From Oscillibacter valericigenes Sjm18-20 (lineage in GTDB: Bacteria; Bacillota; Clostridia; Oscillospirales; Oscillospiraceae), in NCBI GenBank assembly GCA_000283575.1, contig AP012044.1, positions 4,340,001-4,404,000 of the forward strand: a DNA stretch of 64,000 nt. The letters are read 5' to 3'. Both the position numbers and the translations under genes were made by a program. Of the stretch, positions 1 through 8,160 are shown one piece after another; the stretch's first letter is position 1; every line of letters starts with the position of its first letter. Under the pieces are notes generated by a model. It searched no databases. It saw only the letters and a list, made by a program, of their open reading frames with translations, and was not told where the DNA came from.

Positions 1-125
1 ACGCTCACCAGCCGGAACAGCGGGTCCGTTGCAAAGGGGAGGACCAGAAGGTAAATCACGAAGAAAATTGTGCCGCCGACCAGCTCGCCGGAGGAAAGGT
101 TCGCGCCTGATCGCTGTTTTGCCAT
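1..125 (-). CDS. Membrane protein, N-terminal fragment (runs off left edge)
   Basis: The first 41 codons of a protein whose remainder lies outside the window. The ATG is at 125 and is preceded by GGAGAAAAAGT, a good Shine-Dalgarno. The visible residues are a short polar start (MAKQRSGANLSSGELVGG) followed by a strongly hydrophobic stretch, consistent with a first transmembrane helix. It lies 40 bp downstream of mutS on the same strand, so it is probably the last gene of the miaB-MBL-mutS transcript or the first of a following one. Too little is present to name a family; a polytopic membrane protein is the most that can be said. Confidence 0.6.
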   Translation of the reverse strand, partial: MAKQRSGANLSSGELVGGTIFFVIYLLVLPFATDPLFRLVS

Positions 126-165
126 ACTTTTTCTCCTTTTTGTCCCGCGCCGCGCCGGTCTGAAT

Positions 166-2766
166 TCAGGACAGCTTCTGCTTCAGCTCGTAGAGCAGAC
201 CCATCGCCTCAATGGGTGTCAGCGTATCCGGCTGGCACCGCCGCAGTGCGTCCAATACCTCGCCCTCTCTTACGGCGTCCAGAGAAACCTGCTCCCTCTC
301 CTGTCGGGGCTTCACATACTGGACTCCGTTTTCATTTTCCAGCTGTTCCAGTACGGTGCGGGCCCGGGCCACCACCTTGTCCGGAAGGCCCGCCAGCCTG
401 GCCACCTCGATGCCGTAGCTCCGGTCGGCCCCGCCGGGGACAATCTTGCGCAAAAAGATGATATCCTCGCCCCGGGTTTTCACGGCAATATTGTAGTTCA
501 CCGTGCCGGGCAGGGTGTTCTCCAGCTCTGTAAGCTCATGATAATGCGTGGCAAACAGCGTTTTAGCGCCAAGTTTTTTAGGGTCCGCGCAGTATTCCAC
601 CACCGCCCGGGCGATGGACATGCCGTCAAAGGTGGAGGTTCCGCGCCCGATCTCGTCCAGAATCAGGAGACTCTTTTTCGTCGCGTGGCGGAGAATATCC
701 GCCACCTCAGTCATCTCCACCATGAAGGTGGACTGCCCCGCCGTCAGATCGTCACTGGCGCCGATGCGGGTAAAAATGCGGTCTACCACGCCGATATGGG
801 CGGCGGTGGCGGGAACAAAGGAGCCGATCTGGGCCAGCAGCACGATCAGGGCCACCTGACGCATATAGGTGGATTTACCCGCCATGTTGGGGCCGGTGAT
901 GATGGCGACCCGCTGCTCCTTTTCGCCCATGAATGTGTCGTTTGGAACAAACAGGCTGTCCTTCAAAACCCGCTCCACCACCGGATGCCGTCCCGCGGTG
1001 ATCTCGATGACGCCGGACTCATCCACATCGGGGCGGCAGTATCCGTCCCGCACGGCCACCGCCGCCAAAGAGTCCAGCGCGTCGATCTCCGCCACGGCGG
1101 CGGCCGTGCGCTGGATGCGGGGGGCCTGGGCCACGATTTTTTCCCGGAGGTTGGTGAACAGCTGGTATTCCAGTGCCACGACCCGCTCTGAAGCGGTCAG
1201 GATCTCGTGCTCCAGATCTTTGAGCTCCTGGGTGATGTACCGCTCTCCGTTCACGGTGGTCTGCTTGCGGACATAGCCCTCCGGGACCTTATCGATCATA
1301 GACTTGCTGACCTCGATGTAGTATCCAAACACCTTGTTGAAGCCCACCTTTAACGTCCGGATGCCGGTTTTCTCCTTTTCCTGGGCCTCAATATTTGCAA
1401 TGAGGCCCTTGCCTCCGTCCATCACGCCCCGGAGACGGTCCACCTCGGCGTCGTACCCCTCCCGGATAAAGCCGCCCTCCCGGACGGAAAACGGCGGTTC
1501 GTCGCAGATGGCGGAGGAGATCAGCTCCCCGACATCCTGCAAAAGGTCAAGCTGGTCCGTCAACTCCTTCAGCCGCCGGTCGGAAAAAGCGGCCAGTTGG
1601 TCGGCAATGGCGGGCAGCCGCTCGATGGCGGACCGCAGCGCCGCCAGATCCCGGCCGCCGGCGGTTCCGTAAGTAATGCGGCCGATCAGCCGCTCCAGAT
1701 CTCCCAGTCCGTTCATAGCTGCGCACAGCTCTTCGCGCCCAATCGTATTGTCCACCAGCGCAGCCACGGCGGAATTCCGCTTGTTGATGGCGGTCACGGA
1801 AAGCAGCGGCCGTTCCAGCCAACCCCGCAGGCACCGGCCCCCCATGGAGGTCTTTGTCTTGTCCAGCACCCACAAAAGGCTCCCCCGCCGCTCCTTGTTT
1901 CGCAGAGTCTCCGTCAGCTCCAGATTCCTCCGGGCAGTCAGGTCCAGTTCCATGAACCAGCCCTGTTCATAGTAGTCCAGTTTATTGATATGACTCAGAT
2001 CTGTCTTCTGGGTCTCGTAAAGATACTTCAAAAGTCCGCCCAGTGCCATGCCCGCCGCCGGGTTGTCCGCCGGAAGACTCTCCCATGCCGCATCGCCGAA
2101 CTGGGCGCGGATGTTTTTTTCCGCCTCGCCGGGGAGAAAACGACTCTCACCGTTTTCCATCCGGCAGTGGAACTTCTCCTCCATGACCTCCCGCAGCCGC
2201 TCCTCGGCGCCGGCTCCGTCGTTCAGCACCGCCTCGGCGGGAGAAAACCGTCCCAGTTCGTTGACAATATGCTCCAGCCGGTCCCTGCCGGAAAAGGAGG
2301 TGACATGAGTCTCTCCGGTGGATATGTCGCAGAAGGCCGCGCCGGCGTTCCGGGCGTCGAAATAGATCCCGCACAGGAAGTTGCCCGACTTCTCGTCCAG
2401 ACACGCCGAGTCAATCACCGTCCCCGGCGTCACCACCCGGATGATGTCCCGGTCCACCAGCCCTTTCGCCGTGGCGGGGTCCTCCATCTGCTCGCAGATG
2501 GCCACCTTATAGCCTTTGGCGATGAGCCGGGCGATATAGGCATCGCTGGAGTGGTAGGGAATCCCACACATGGGTACCCGGTCCTCCGGGGCCTTGTTGG
2601 GGTCCTTGTCCCGGCTGGTCAGGGTCAGGTCCAGCTCCCTTGACGCCGTCCGGGCATCGGTGTCAAACATCTCATAGAAGTCCCCCAACCGGAAAAACAG
2701 GATGGAGTCCGGGTTTTGCTCCTTAATTTTCAGATATTGCTTCATCATGGGGGTCAGTTCCGCCAT
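166..2766 (-). CDS. mutS: DNA mismatch repair protein MutS
   Basis: An 866-residue MutS, the usual length for the family. It recognises mispaired and looped bases and recruits MutL in an ATP-dependent way. The mismatch-contacting Phe-x-Glu is visible near residues 30-32 (RLGDFYEMF), and the ATPase has a Walker A GPNMAGKST and the MutS signature DEIGRGTSTFDG. I chose the ATG at 2766 rather than the upstream ATG at 2814 because GAGGTGA sits 7 nt before it and homologues start at MAELTPMMKQYL. It lies 103 bp after the MBL-fold gene on the same strand. No mutL is in the window, which is common in Clostridia only when the partner lies just beyond an edge. Confidence 0.97.
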   Translation of the reverse strand: MAELTPMMKQYLKIKEQNPDSILFFRLGDFYEMFDTDARTASRELDLTLTSRDKDPNKAPEDRVPMCGIPYHSSDAYIARLIAKGYKVAICEQMEDPATAKGLVDRDIIRVVTPGTVIDSACLDEKSGNFLCGIYFDARNAGAAFCDISTGETHVTSFSGRDRLEHIVNELGRFSPAEAVLNDGAGAEERLREVMEEKFHCRMENGESRFLPGEAEKNIRAQFGDAAWESLPADNPAAGMALGGLLKYLYETQKTDLSHINKLDYYEQGWFMELDLTARRNLELTETLRNKERRGSLLWVLDKTKTSMGGRCLRGWLERPLLSVTAINKRNSAVAALVDNTIGREELCAAMNGLGDLERLIGRITYGTAGGRDLAALRSAIERLPAIADQLAAFSDRRLKELTDQLDLLQDVGELISSAICDEPPFSVREGGFIREGYDAEVDRLRGVMDGGKGLIANIEAQEKEKTGIRTLKVGFNKVFGYYIEVSKSMIDKVPEGYVRKQTTVNGERYITQELKDLEHEILTASERVVALEYQLFTNLREKIVAQAPRIQRTAAAVAEIDALDSLAAVAVRDGYCRPDVDESGVIEITAGRHPVVERVLKDSLFVPNDTFMGEKEQRVAIITGPNMAGKSTYMRQVALIVLLAQIGSFVPATAAHIGVVDRIFTRIGASDDLTAGQSTFMVEMTEVADILRHATKKSLLILDEIGRGTSTFDGMSIARAVVEYCADPKKLGAKTLFATHYHELTELENTLPGTVNYNIAVKTRGEDIIFLRKIVPGGADRSYGIEVARLAGLPDKVVARARTVLEQLENENGVQYVKPRQEREQVSLDAVREGEVLDALRRCQPDTLTPIEAMGLLYELKQKLS

Positions 2767-2869
2767 GGGTGGGTCACCTCGTTCTCTTTCTATCTGGAAA
2801 AGCCTCGCCGACAACGGCCATCCGGTCCCGTTTCAGGAAACGTATGAGCGGCGGCTTCCGAATCCGGCA

Positions 2870-3700
2870 TCAGATCTCCACGGCGGCACCGCCAGTCATA
2901 TGGTGCAGCCGACCGCCCATCTGCGCTTTCAGAATTGCAAACGCATCCTGCCCGGTGCAGTGGCCGGTATAATAAACCGTATCCTGCCGCGCCAGCAGCT
3001 CCCGGCCCACGGCCTCCACCAGCTCCCGCGGCTCCGTCTCGTCGGTGCCGGGGTTGTGCAGGTGGAACCCGGCAAACACCGCGTCCGGCGCCCGGCCCAG
3101 CAGCTCCTCCGCCCGGCGCAGAATGTTCACGATACCCCGGTGGGAACAGCCCGCCAGCAGCACCGCTTTACCATCCTCACAGAGCAGAAGGTTTTGCTCG
3201 TGGCGGAATTCGTCCATGGGATATTCCTCTCCCCGTTTTTCTTTCAGCTTGTCGTTGGCATGGGAGCGGTAATCCGCCGTTTTCACATTGGAAAAGATCC
3301 GCAGCTCCCCGTCAATCTCCAACTCGTCCCCGGTGAACGTCAAACGGTCCTCATAGGCCCTGACCTCCTCCGAAACGCCGATGAAGGCTGGCTCTTTCCC
3401 CGCATCCACCGCGTAGTACGGCCCGAAAGCCAGACGGCTCAAATAGACCTTCGCGGTTTTATTGCATGCAAGAAACGCGGCGAGGCCGCCGGAATGGTCG
3501 TCGTGTCCGTGGGACAGCACCGCCGTGTCCACGGCGGCGAGATCCACGCCCAGAACTCGGGCGTTGTCCATAATCGCGGGGCTGGGACCCATGTCAAATA
3601 AAATTTTGTGGTTTTTCGTCTCAATGTACTGGCTCAGGCCATGGGCGTGAACCACGTCAGCGCGGCAGGATGTGTTTTCCAGCAAAGTCGTTATTTTCAT
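2870..3700 (-). CDS. MBL-fold metallohydrolase (MJ0301-like)
   Basis: A 276-residue metallo-beta-lactamase-fold protein. The metal-binding HxHxDH signature is intact as SHGHDDHSGG (His64, His66, Asp68, His69), followed later by AGCSHRGI and a C-terminal YYTGHCTG that can supply further metal ligands. The architecture matches the family often annotated as a 7,8-dihydropterin-6-methyl-aminobenzene-phosphate synthase-like hydrolase; the true substrate is unknown. The start at 3700 is chosen because AAAGGAG lies just upstream; the in-frame ATG at 3748 has no such site. It follows miaB by 51 bp and precedes mutS, so the three are probably co-transcribed. No signal peptide is seen, so it should be cytoplasmic. 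Confidence 0.85.
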   Translation of the reverse strand: MKITTLLENTSCRADVVHAHGLSQYIETKNHKILFDMGPSPAIMDNARVLGVDLAAVDTAVLSHGHDDHSGGLAAFLACNKTAKVYLSRLAFGPYYAVDAGKEPAFIGVSEEVRAYEDRLTFTGDELEIDGELRIFSNVKTADYRSHANDKLKEKRGEEYPMDEFRHEQNLLLCEDGKAVLLAGCSHRGIVNILRRAEELLGRAPDAVFAGFHLHNPGTDETEPRELVEAVGRELLARQDTVYYTGHCTGQDAFAILKAQMGGRLHHMTGGAAVEI

Positions 3701-3751
3701 GGAAATTGCTCCTTTCCGAAATTGCGGCGATCTGCCGCCGCAACGCAAGGG

Positions 3752-5170
3752 TCACTCCGTAACCGCCTCGCCGTACAGCGCCCAGGTATTGCTGTCGGTA
3801 ATCCGCACGTTTGCGAACCGGCCAATCAGGGCTTTGTCCCCCTTCAGGCGGACGAGCCGGTTTCCCTCCGTCCGAGAGGAGAGGGGCCAGTCGGGATCGT
3901 CGCTTTCCCCATCCACCAGCACCCGCTCCATTCTGCCGACGTAAGCGGCATGGGCGGCGGCGGACTTGGCATTTTGCACCTCTAACAGCTGGTCAAACCA
4001 CTTCTGCTTTTCGGACCGGGGCACCGGGTCCGGCAGCGCCGCCGCTTTTGTCCCGGGACGGGGGCTGTAAATGAAAGTAAACAGTGCGTCGAATCCCACC
4101 TCGTCCACCAGAGACACCGTGTCCATGGCCTCCGCCTCCGTCTCGCCGGGAAAGCCGATAATAACGTCGCTGGTCAGCACCAGCCCCGGCATTTTGGCCT
4201 TGGCGTAATGGATTTCCTCCAGATACTGCGCCCGGGTATAGCGGCGGTTCATCTCCCTGAGCACCCGGTCGTTACCGGACTGGAAGGGCAGGTGGAGCTG
4301 CTTTGCCACATGGCCGCACCGGGCCATGGTGTCAAACAGCTTGTGCGTCGCGTCCTTGGGATGGCTGGACATGAAGCGGATGAGATAGTCCCCGGGAATG
4401 CAGTCGATGTCGCTGAGCAGATCTGCAAAATCGTATTCCCCGTCCAGATCGTTTCCGTAGGAATTTACGTTCTGGCCCAGCAGCGTGATATCCTTATACC
4501 CGGATTCCACCAGCTCCCGGACCTCCGCCAGCACCGCGTCTTTTTCCCGGCTGCGCTCCCGGCCCCGGACATAGGGAACAATGCAGTACGAGCAGAAGTT
4601 GTTGCACCCGTACATGATGGAGACCCAGGCCTTCACGCCCGCCTCCCGCACGGTGGGGATTCCCTCGGCAATGCTGCCGTGTTCATCGGCCACCGAGAAG
4701 ACCCGTTTGTGGGACTCGTACACCTGCCATAAGAGCTCCGGGAATTTCCACAGGGCATGGGGACCAAACACCAGGTCCACATGGCGATAGGATTCCTTCA
4801 CCCGCCTTGCGACCCGCTCCTCCTGCGCCATGCAGCCGCACAGGCAGATCACCTGCTCGGGGTTCTCTTTTTTCGTATGGGTCAGCGCACCAAGGTTGCC
4901 AAACACCCTCTGCTCCGCGTGTTCCCGGACGGCGCAGGTGTTGAGAATGACCAGATCAGCCTCTTTCGGCTCCTGGGTAAAGGAAAATCCCATTTCCCGG
5001 AGCATTCCCATCAGCTTTTGCCCGTCGGCCACGTTCTGCTGGCACCCAAAGGTGTCCACGCAGGCGGCGGGGTGGGCCTGCCGCGCGGCGAACATGGCGC
5101 GGATCCGCTCCGTAAAGCTTCGCTGACGCGCGATATCTGCCAGGGCAATCAAGACGTCTTTGCGTTCCAA
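3752..5170 (-). CDS. miaB: tRNA-2-methylthio-N6-dimethylallyladenosine synthase MiaB
   Basis: A 472-residue radical-SAM methylthiotransferase that adds the 2-methylthio group to i6A37 in tRNAs reading UNN codons. An N-terminal UPF0004 domain (TFGCQQNVADGQ, then NTCAVREHAEQRV and LCGCMAQEE, giving three cluster Cys) is followed by a radical-SAM core with CxxxCxxC in YGCNNFCSYCIVPYVRGRE, and a C-terminal TRAM domain (RLVRLKGDKALIGRFANVRIT). I chose the TTG at 5170 because GGAGG lies 8 nt upstream; a TTG at 5185 is possible but overlaps that site. It heads a minus-strand cluster with the MBL-fold gene and mutS, and diverges from lspA. Confidence 0.95.
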   Translation of the reverse strand: MERKDVLIALADIARQRSFTERIRAMFAARQAHPAACVDTFGCQQNVADGQKLMGMLREMGFSFTQEPKEADLVILNTCAVREHAEQRVFGNLGALTHTKKENPEQVICLCGCMAQEERVARRVKESYRHVDLVFGPHALWKFPELLWQVYESHKRVFSVADEHGSIAEGIPTVREAGVKAWVSIMYGCNNFCSYCIVPYVRGRERSREKDAVLAEVRELVESGYKDITLLGQNVNSYGNDLDGEYDFADLLSDIDCIPGDYLIRFMSSHPKDATHKLFDTMARCGHVAKQLHLPFQSGNDRVLREMNRRYTRAQYLEEIHYAKAKMPGLVLTSDVIIGFPGETEAEAMDTVSLVDEVGFDALFTFIYSPRPGTKAAALPDPVPRSEKQKWFDQLLEVQNAKSAAAHAAYVGRMERVLVDGESDDPDWPLSSRTEGNRLVRLKGDKALIGRFANVRITDSNTWALYGEAVTE

Positions 5171-5218
5171 GGGTAAATCCTCCAAAACCTGATAAATATC
5201 AACATTTTAATCAGAAAT

Positions 5219-5247
5219 AGTTTATCACAAAAGCCAAAAAAGCACAA
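5219..5247 (-). promoter_or_regulatory. Probable sigma-A promoter of miaB
   Basis: On the minus strand TTGTGC (5247-5242) and TAAACT (5224-5219) are separated by exactly 17 nt, about 50 nt upstream of the miaB start. The match is only moderate. The -35 lies inside a 12-bp inverted repeat (5238-5271), which could be a regulator site. Confidence 0.45.
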
Positions 5248-5271
5248 GCCAGTTTTCCTGCTTGTGCTTTT
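5238..5271. repeat. 12-bp perfect inverted repeat between miaB and lspA
   Basis: AAAAGCACAAGC at 5238-5249 is the exact reverse complement of GCTTGTGCTTTT at 5260-5271, with a 10-nt loop. Flanking T runs make it resemble a bidirectional intrinsic terminator, but no transcript is expected to end here: it lies upstream of both divergent genes. It covers the predicted miaB -35, so an operator or leader attenuator is the better reading. Confidence 0.6.
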
Positions 5272-5399
5272 GTCAAATTGCTGCCCGGCCGGGAAGCCGC
5301 CTGTAACAAAAAAACTGTGTAATTTCGTTCTTAAAGCCGTACAGTGTTTCAAAAATTGAAATATCCCGTCACCCAAGTAGGAAATTGGCAGGGCAGAAG

Positions 5400-5428
5400 T
5401 TGCTTTTTGAACGGATATGGGGTAGGAT
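5400..5428 (+). promoter_or_regulatory. Probable promoter of lspA-rluD
   Basis: TTGCTT (5400-5405) and TAGGAT (5423-5428) are 17 nt apart, about 50 nt upstream of the lspA start. The AT-rich downstream edge (GGATAAT) supports promoter melting. It is assigned on position and spacing only. Confidence 0.45.
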
Positions 5429-5481
5429 AATGCAGGAATCTGTCAAGCGATAATTCACGCAAAATGCGCATGGAGGTCTTT

Positions 5482-5976
5482 ATGCTCTATCTGATTGTCG
5501 GCGTCGGACTGCTGGCCGCGGACCAGTGGGTAAAATTCTGGGTGGTGACCCATTTGGAGCCGGGTGGCTATACGCCCTTGATTCCCGGTTTTGTGGAGTT
5601 GTTCCGCATCCACAATTATGGCGCAGCCTGGTCCAGCTTTTCCGGAATGAGGTGGCTGCTGCTGGCGGTCACCGGGGCAATCGTACTGGTGGTAGCCTAT
5701 GCCGTGGTGAAGAAAATTATCCGCCACCCGCTGGGGCTGGCCGCCGCCACCCTGATTATCTCCGGGGGGCTTGGCAACATCATTGACCGGGCGCGGCTGG
5801 GGTATGTGGTTGACATGTTCAATTTTCAGTTCATAAACTATCCCGTGTTCAATGTGGCGGATATCTGCATCGTATCCGGAACGATCCTGGGCGCGGTCTA
5901 TTACCTCTGGTTTTACGAAAAATACGATAAAAAGGGAAAGGCTGATGGAGACGCTGACATTCAAGGCAAATCCTGA
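5482..5976 (+). CDS. lspA: Lipoprotein signal peptidase (signal peptidase II)
   Basis: A 164-residue integral membrane aspartyl protease that cleaves prolipoprotein signal peptides before the lipidated Cys. About four transmembrane helices are visible. The conserved blocks are GNIIDRARLGYVVDMF and FNVADICI, giving catalytic aspartates at about residues 111 and 127. I chose the ATG at 5482 because GGAGG sits 5 nt upstream; the ATG at 5464 would place that site inside the gene. The end overlaps the start of rluD by 32 bp, a classical lspA-rluD pair. A substrate in the window is the GH3 lipoprotein at 59439. Confidence 0.95.
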   Translation: MLYLIVGVGLLAADQWVKFWVVTHLEPGGYTPLIPGFVELFRIHNYGAAWSSFSGMRWLLLAVTGAIVLVVAYAVVKKIIRHPLGLAAATLIISGGLGNIIDRARLGYVVDMFNFQFINYPVFNVADICIVSGTILGAVYYLWFYEKYDKKGKADGDADIQGKS

Positions 5977-6868
5977 AAACGCCGCACGGCTGGACGCGTT
6001 TCTCGCCGCACAGGCGGAGAATCTGACTCGCTCCGCCGCCGCACGGCTTATTGAGGAGGGACGGGTGCTGGTAGATGGCAAGCGCCCCGTCAAAAGTCTC
6101 CGTCTCACCGGCGGCGAGACCGTGACGGTGGAGCTTCCCAATCCCCAGCCAACCGAGGTCCGTCCGGAGGACATCCCTTTGGACGTGGTATACGAGGACG
6201 GCGACGTGATCGTTGTGAATAAGCCCAAGGGTCTGGTGGTGCATCCCGCGCCCGGCCATCCAGACGGCACGCTGGTAAACGCCCTTTTGCACCACTGCGG
6301 AAGTTCCCTCTCCGGCATTGGCGGGGTCCTGCGTCCAGGTATTGTCCACCGCATCGACCGGGACACCTCTGGGCTCATTATCGCGGCGAAAAACGACTTC
6401 GCCCACCAAAAGCTGGCCGCCCAGCTCCAGGACCACACGCTGGCCCGGACCTACGAGTGCATCGTGTTGGGAAATCTCAAAGAGGAATCCGGCTCGGTGG
6501 ACGCGCCCATCGGCCGCTGCCCCGGGGACCGGAAGAAGCAGGCGGTGGTACCGGGCGGGCGCCGGGCCGTGACCCACTGGGAGGTTGTTGCCCGCTATTC
6601 CGGATACACCCATGTGCGCTGCCGTCTGGAGACGGGGCGTACGCATCAGATCCGCGTACACATGGCCTACCTGGGCCACCCGATTTTAGGCGACACGGTA
6701 TATGGCGCGAAAAAGCCCGTTCCCGGACTTCATGGGCAGTGCCTCCACGCCGTGGGCCTGAGGTTCATCCATCCCCGCACGGGAAAACCGGTGGAGCTTT
6801 CCTGTCCGCTTCCGGAGGAGTTTTTCCGGCAGCTGCGCAGGCTGGAGGCTGGGCGGCAGCCGCTTTAA
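5945..6868 (+). CDS. RluD-family 23S rRNA/tRNA pseudouridine synthase
   Basis: A 307-residue RluA/RluD-type pseudouridine synthase with an N-terminal S4 RNA-binding domain (about residues 14-62, ARLDAFLAAQAENLTRSAAARLIEEG) and the catalytic domain after it. The catalytic Asp is in HRIDRDTSGL (Asp138), and TGRTHQIRVHMAYLGHPI is also conserved. The ATG at 5945 lies within the end of lspA, preceded by AAAGG, so the two are translationally linked. Which uridine it modifies (23S 1911/1915/1917 for RluD) is inferred from the S4 domain and gene context rather than proven. Confidence 0.93.
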   Translation: METLTFKANPENAARLDAFLAAQAENLTRSAAARLIEEGRVLVDGKRPVKSLRLTGGETVTVELPNPQPTEVRPEDIPLDVVYEDGDVIVVNKPKGLVVHPAPGHPDGTLVNALLHHCGSSLSGIGGVLRPGIVHRIDRDTSGLIIAAKNDFAHQKLAAQLQDHTLARTYECIVLGNLKEESGSVDAPIGRCPGDRKKQAVVPGGRRAVTHWEVVARYSGYTHVRCRLETGRTHQIRVHMAYLGHPILGDTVYGAKKPVPGLHGQCLHAVGLRFIHPRTGKPVELSCPLPEEFFRQLRRLEAGRQPL

Positions 6869-6898
6869 AAAGCAAATTTGGATCTTCGGGGAAACGTG

Positions 6899-8005
6899 AT
6901 GAAAGACATAGGTAAAAAAATTATAAAATGGTGCTACGGCGGACAGGACCGTGCTTTCTTTGCGACGCAGCAGCAGGCAATCCACGCTTACAACTCCAGA
7001 ATCATGAGCGGCCTGCTTCCGCTGATGACAGCCATCCTCGCCTCCTTTCTGGCGCTCAGCATGGTCGTGCCGTCTTTGTCCTCATGCATTTCGGTATATT
7101 TGTTCTATTTCATCGCTCTGGCCCTTATGCTCGTTTTCTTTAAGACAAAAGGATGCCGGAACGTTTTTCGCACCAAACTCGTGATCGGGCTGTTCTTCGT
7201 GGTGATCTACAGCTTCGTCACTCTGATCGGCACGATTTCGATGCCAGACACCACTGCGGTCATGTTTATCGTCTATCTTCTAACCGTGCCGATGCTGATG
7301 ATCGCTCCTGTTCACCATATATACGCCTTTTTATCCACCGCTTTCGCGGTCTTTTCGATCATTGCCATCCGGGTCAAAACCCCGCCCTATCCGCAAATAG
7401 ACATTTTCAACGGCATCACCTGTCTGATTCTCGGCTTTTTTATGAGTCAGCGCGTTCTTGAAAGCCGAATCTCCCTGCTTGCCACGAATGAGCAGTTGGA
7501 CCGGCTCTGCAAATACGACGCGCTCACCGGGATTTCAAACCGCCGCGGTCTGGATGAGTATTTGCGGCGTGTCTATCCCTCGTGCGAGACCATGGCGCTG
7601 GCAATGATCGACATAGACAATTTTAAGGAATACAATGATACCCACGGCCATCCATGCGGAGACGCCGCTCTGAGGGCCGTGGCAAAAGACATCCGGCAGC
7701 GCGCCGCGGAATATGGACTGTTTGCCGCAAGATTCGGTGGCGAAGAATTTGTTCTCATCGGAACAGGATGTGCAGCGTCCGGTCTGGAAGCGCTGGTGGA
7801 GACGATTCGCGAGGACATTTGCAAGCAGGAGGTTTTCTGTCAGAGCCTTCCCGCCGGCCGCCTTACCGTCAGCATCGGCTTTGCCCGAAAAAAGCCGGGG
7901 GAGGAATTCGAAGGCCTTTTGAAACGTGCCGACGACGCGCTCTATTATGCAAAGGGAGCGGGGAAAAACTGTGTGAAAGCCTGCCCCGCCTCTCCGCAGG
8001 AGTAA
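6899..8005 (+). CDS. Membrane-anchored GGDEF diguanylate cyclase
   Basis: A 368-residue protein with about six transmembrane helices in the first ~190 residues (for example LLPLMTAILASFLALSMVV and LVIGLFFVVIYSFVTLIGTI) followed by a GGDEF domain. The active-site loop is RFGGEEF (GGEEF, residues 280-284) and the metal site MIDIDNFKEYND is intact, so it should make cyclic di-GMP from GTP. The RxxD product-inhibition motif is absent: the residues where it should be read EYGL. The ATG at 6899 follows CGGGGAA; an in-frame TTG at 6878 is less likely. It sits 30 bp after rluD and is followed by a strong terminator. The membrane part is not a recognised sensor domain. Confidence 0.9.
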   Translation: MKDIGKKIIKWCYGGQDRAFFATQQQAIHAYNSRIMSGLLPLMTAILASFLALSMVVPSLSSCISVYLFYFIALALMLVFFKTKGCRNVFRTKLVIGLFFVVIYSFVTLIGTISMPDTTAVMFIVYLLTVPMLMIAPVHHIYAFLSTAFAVFSIIAIRVKTPPYPQIDIFNGITCLILGFFMSQRVLESRISLLATNEQLDRLCKYDALTGISNRRGLDEYLRRVYPSCETMALAMIDIDNFKEYNDTHGHPCGDAALRAVAKDIRQRAAEYGLFAARFGGEEFVLIGTGCAASGLEALVETIREDICKQEVFCQSLPAGRLTVSIGFARKKPGEEFEGLLKRADDALYYAKGAGKNCVKACPASPQE

Positions 8006-8069
8006 GCCGTATACGGTTTTGCCTGCGGCGGCAATCCGCCGGTGTGTCCCCTTTATGCTAAATAAACGA

Positions 8070-8105
8070 GGGGAGGGCTCCCTGTTTGGGAGCCCTCCCC
8101 TTTTT
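8070..8105 (+). terminator. Rho-independent terminator after the GGDEF gene
   Basis: A 13-bp perfect stem (GGGGAGGGCTCCC at 8070-8082, GGGAGCCCTCCCC at 8088-8100) with a 5-nt loop, then TTTTT. It lies between the converging GGDEF and ileS genes. The minus-strand side ends TCGTTTATT, so it may also serve ileS. Confidence 0.92.
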
Positions 8106-8160
8106 GTTTCTCTACGGATATGCGGGTCTCCCCAGACCGTGTTTCCCTTCACTCCCGACA

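Noticed and set aside
70..2643. Plus-strand frames of 373 and 348 codons opposite mutS
   Set aside because: Compositional shadows of mutS, with no family resemblance.
5149..5376. A 75-codon minus-strand frame across the miaB leader
   Set aside because: It overlaps the miaB start and the inverted repeat and reads as translated non-coding sequence (KSTSRKTGLCFFGF).
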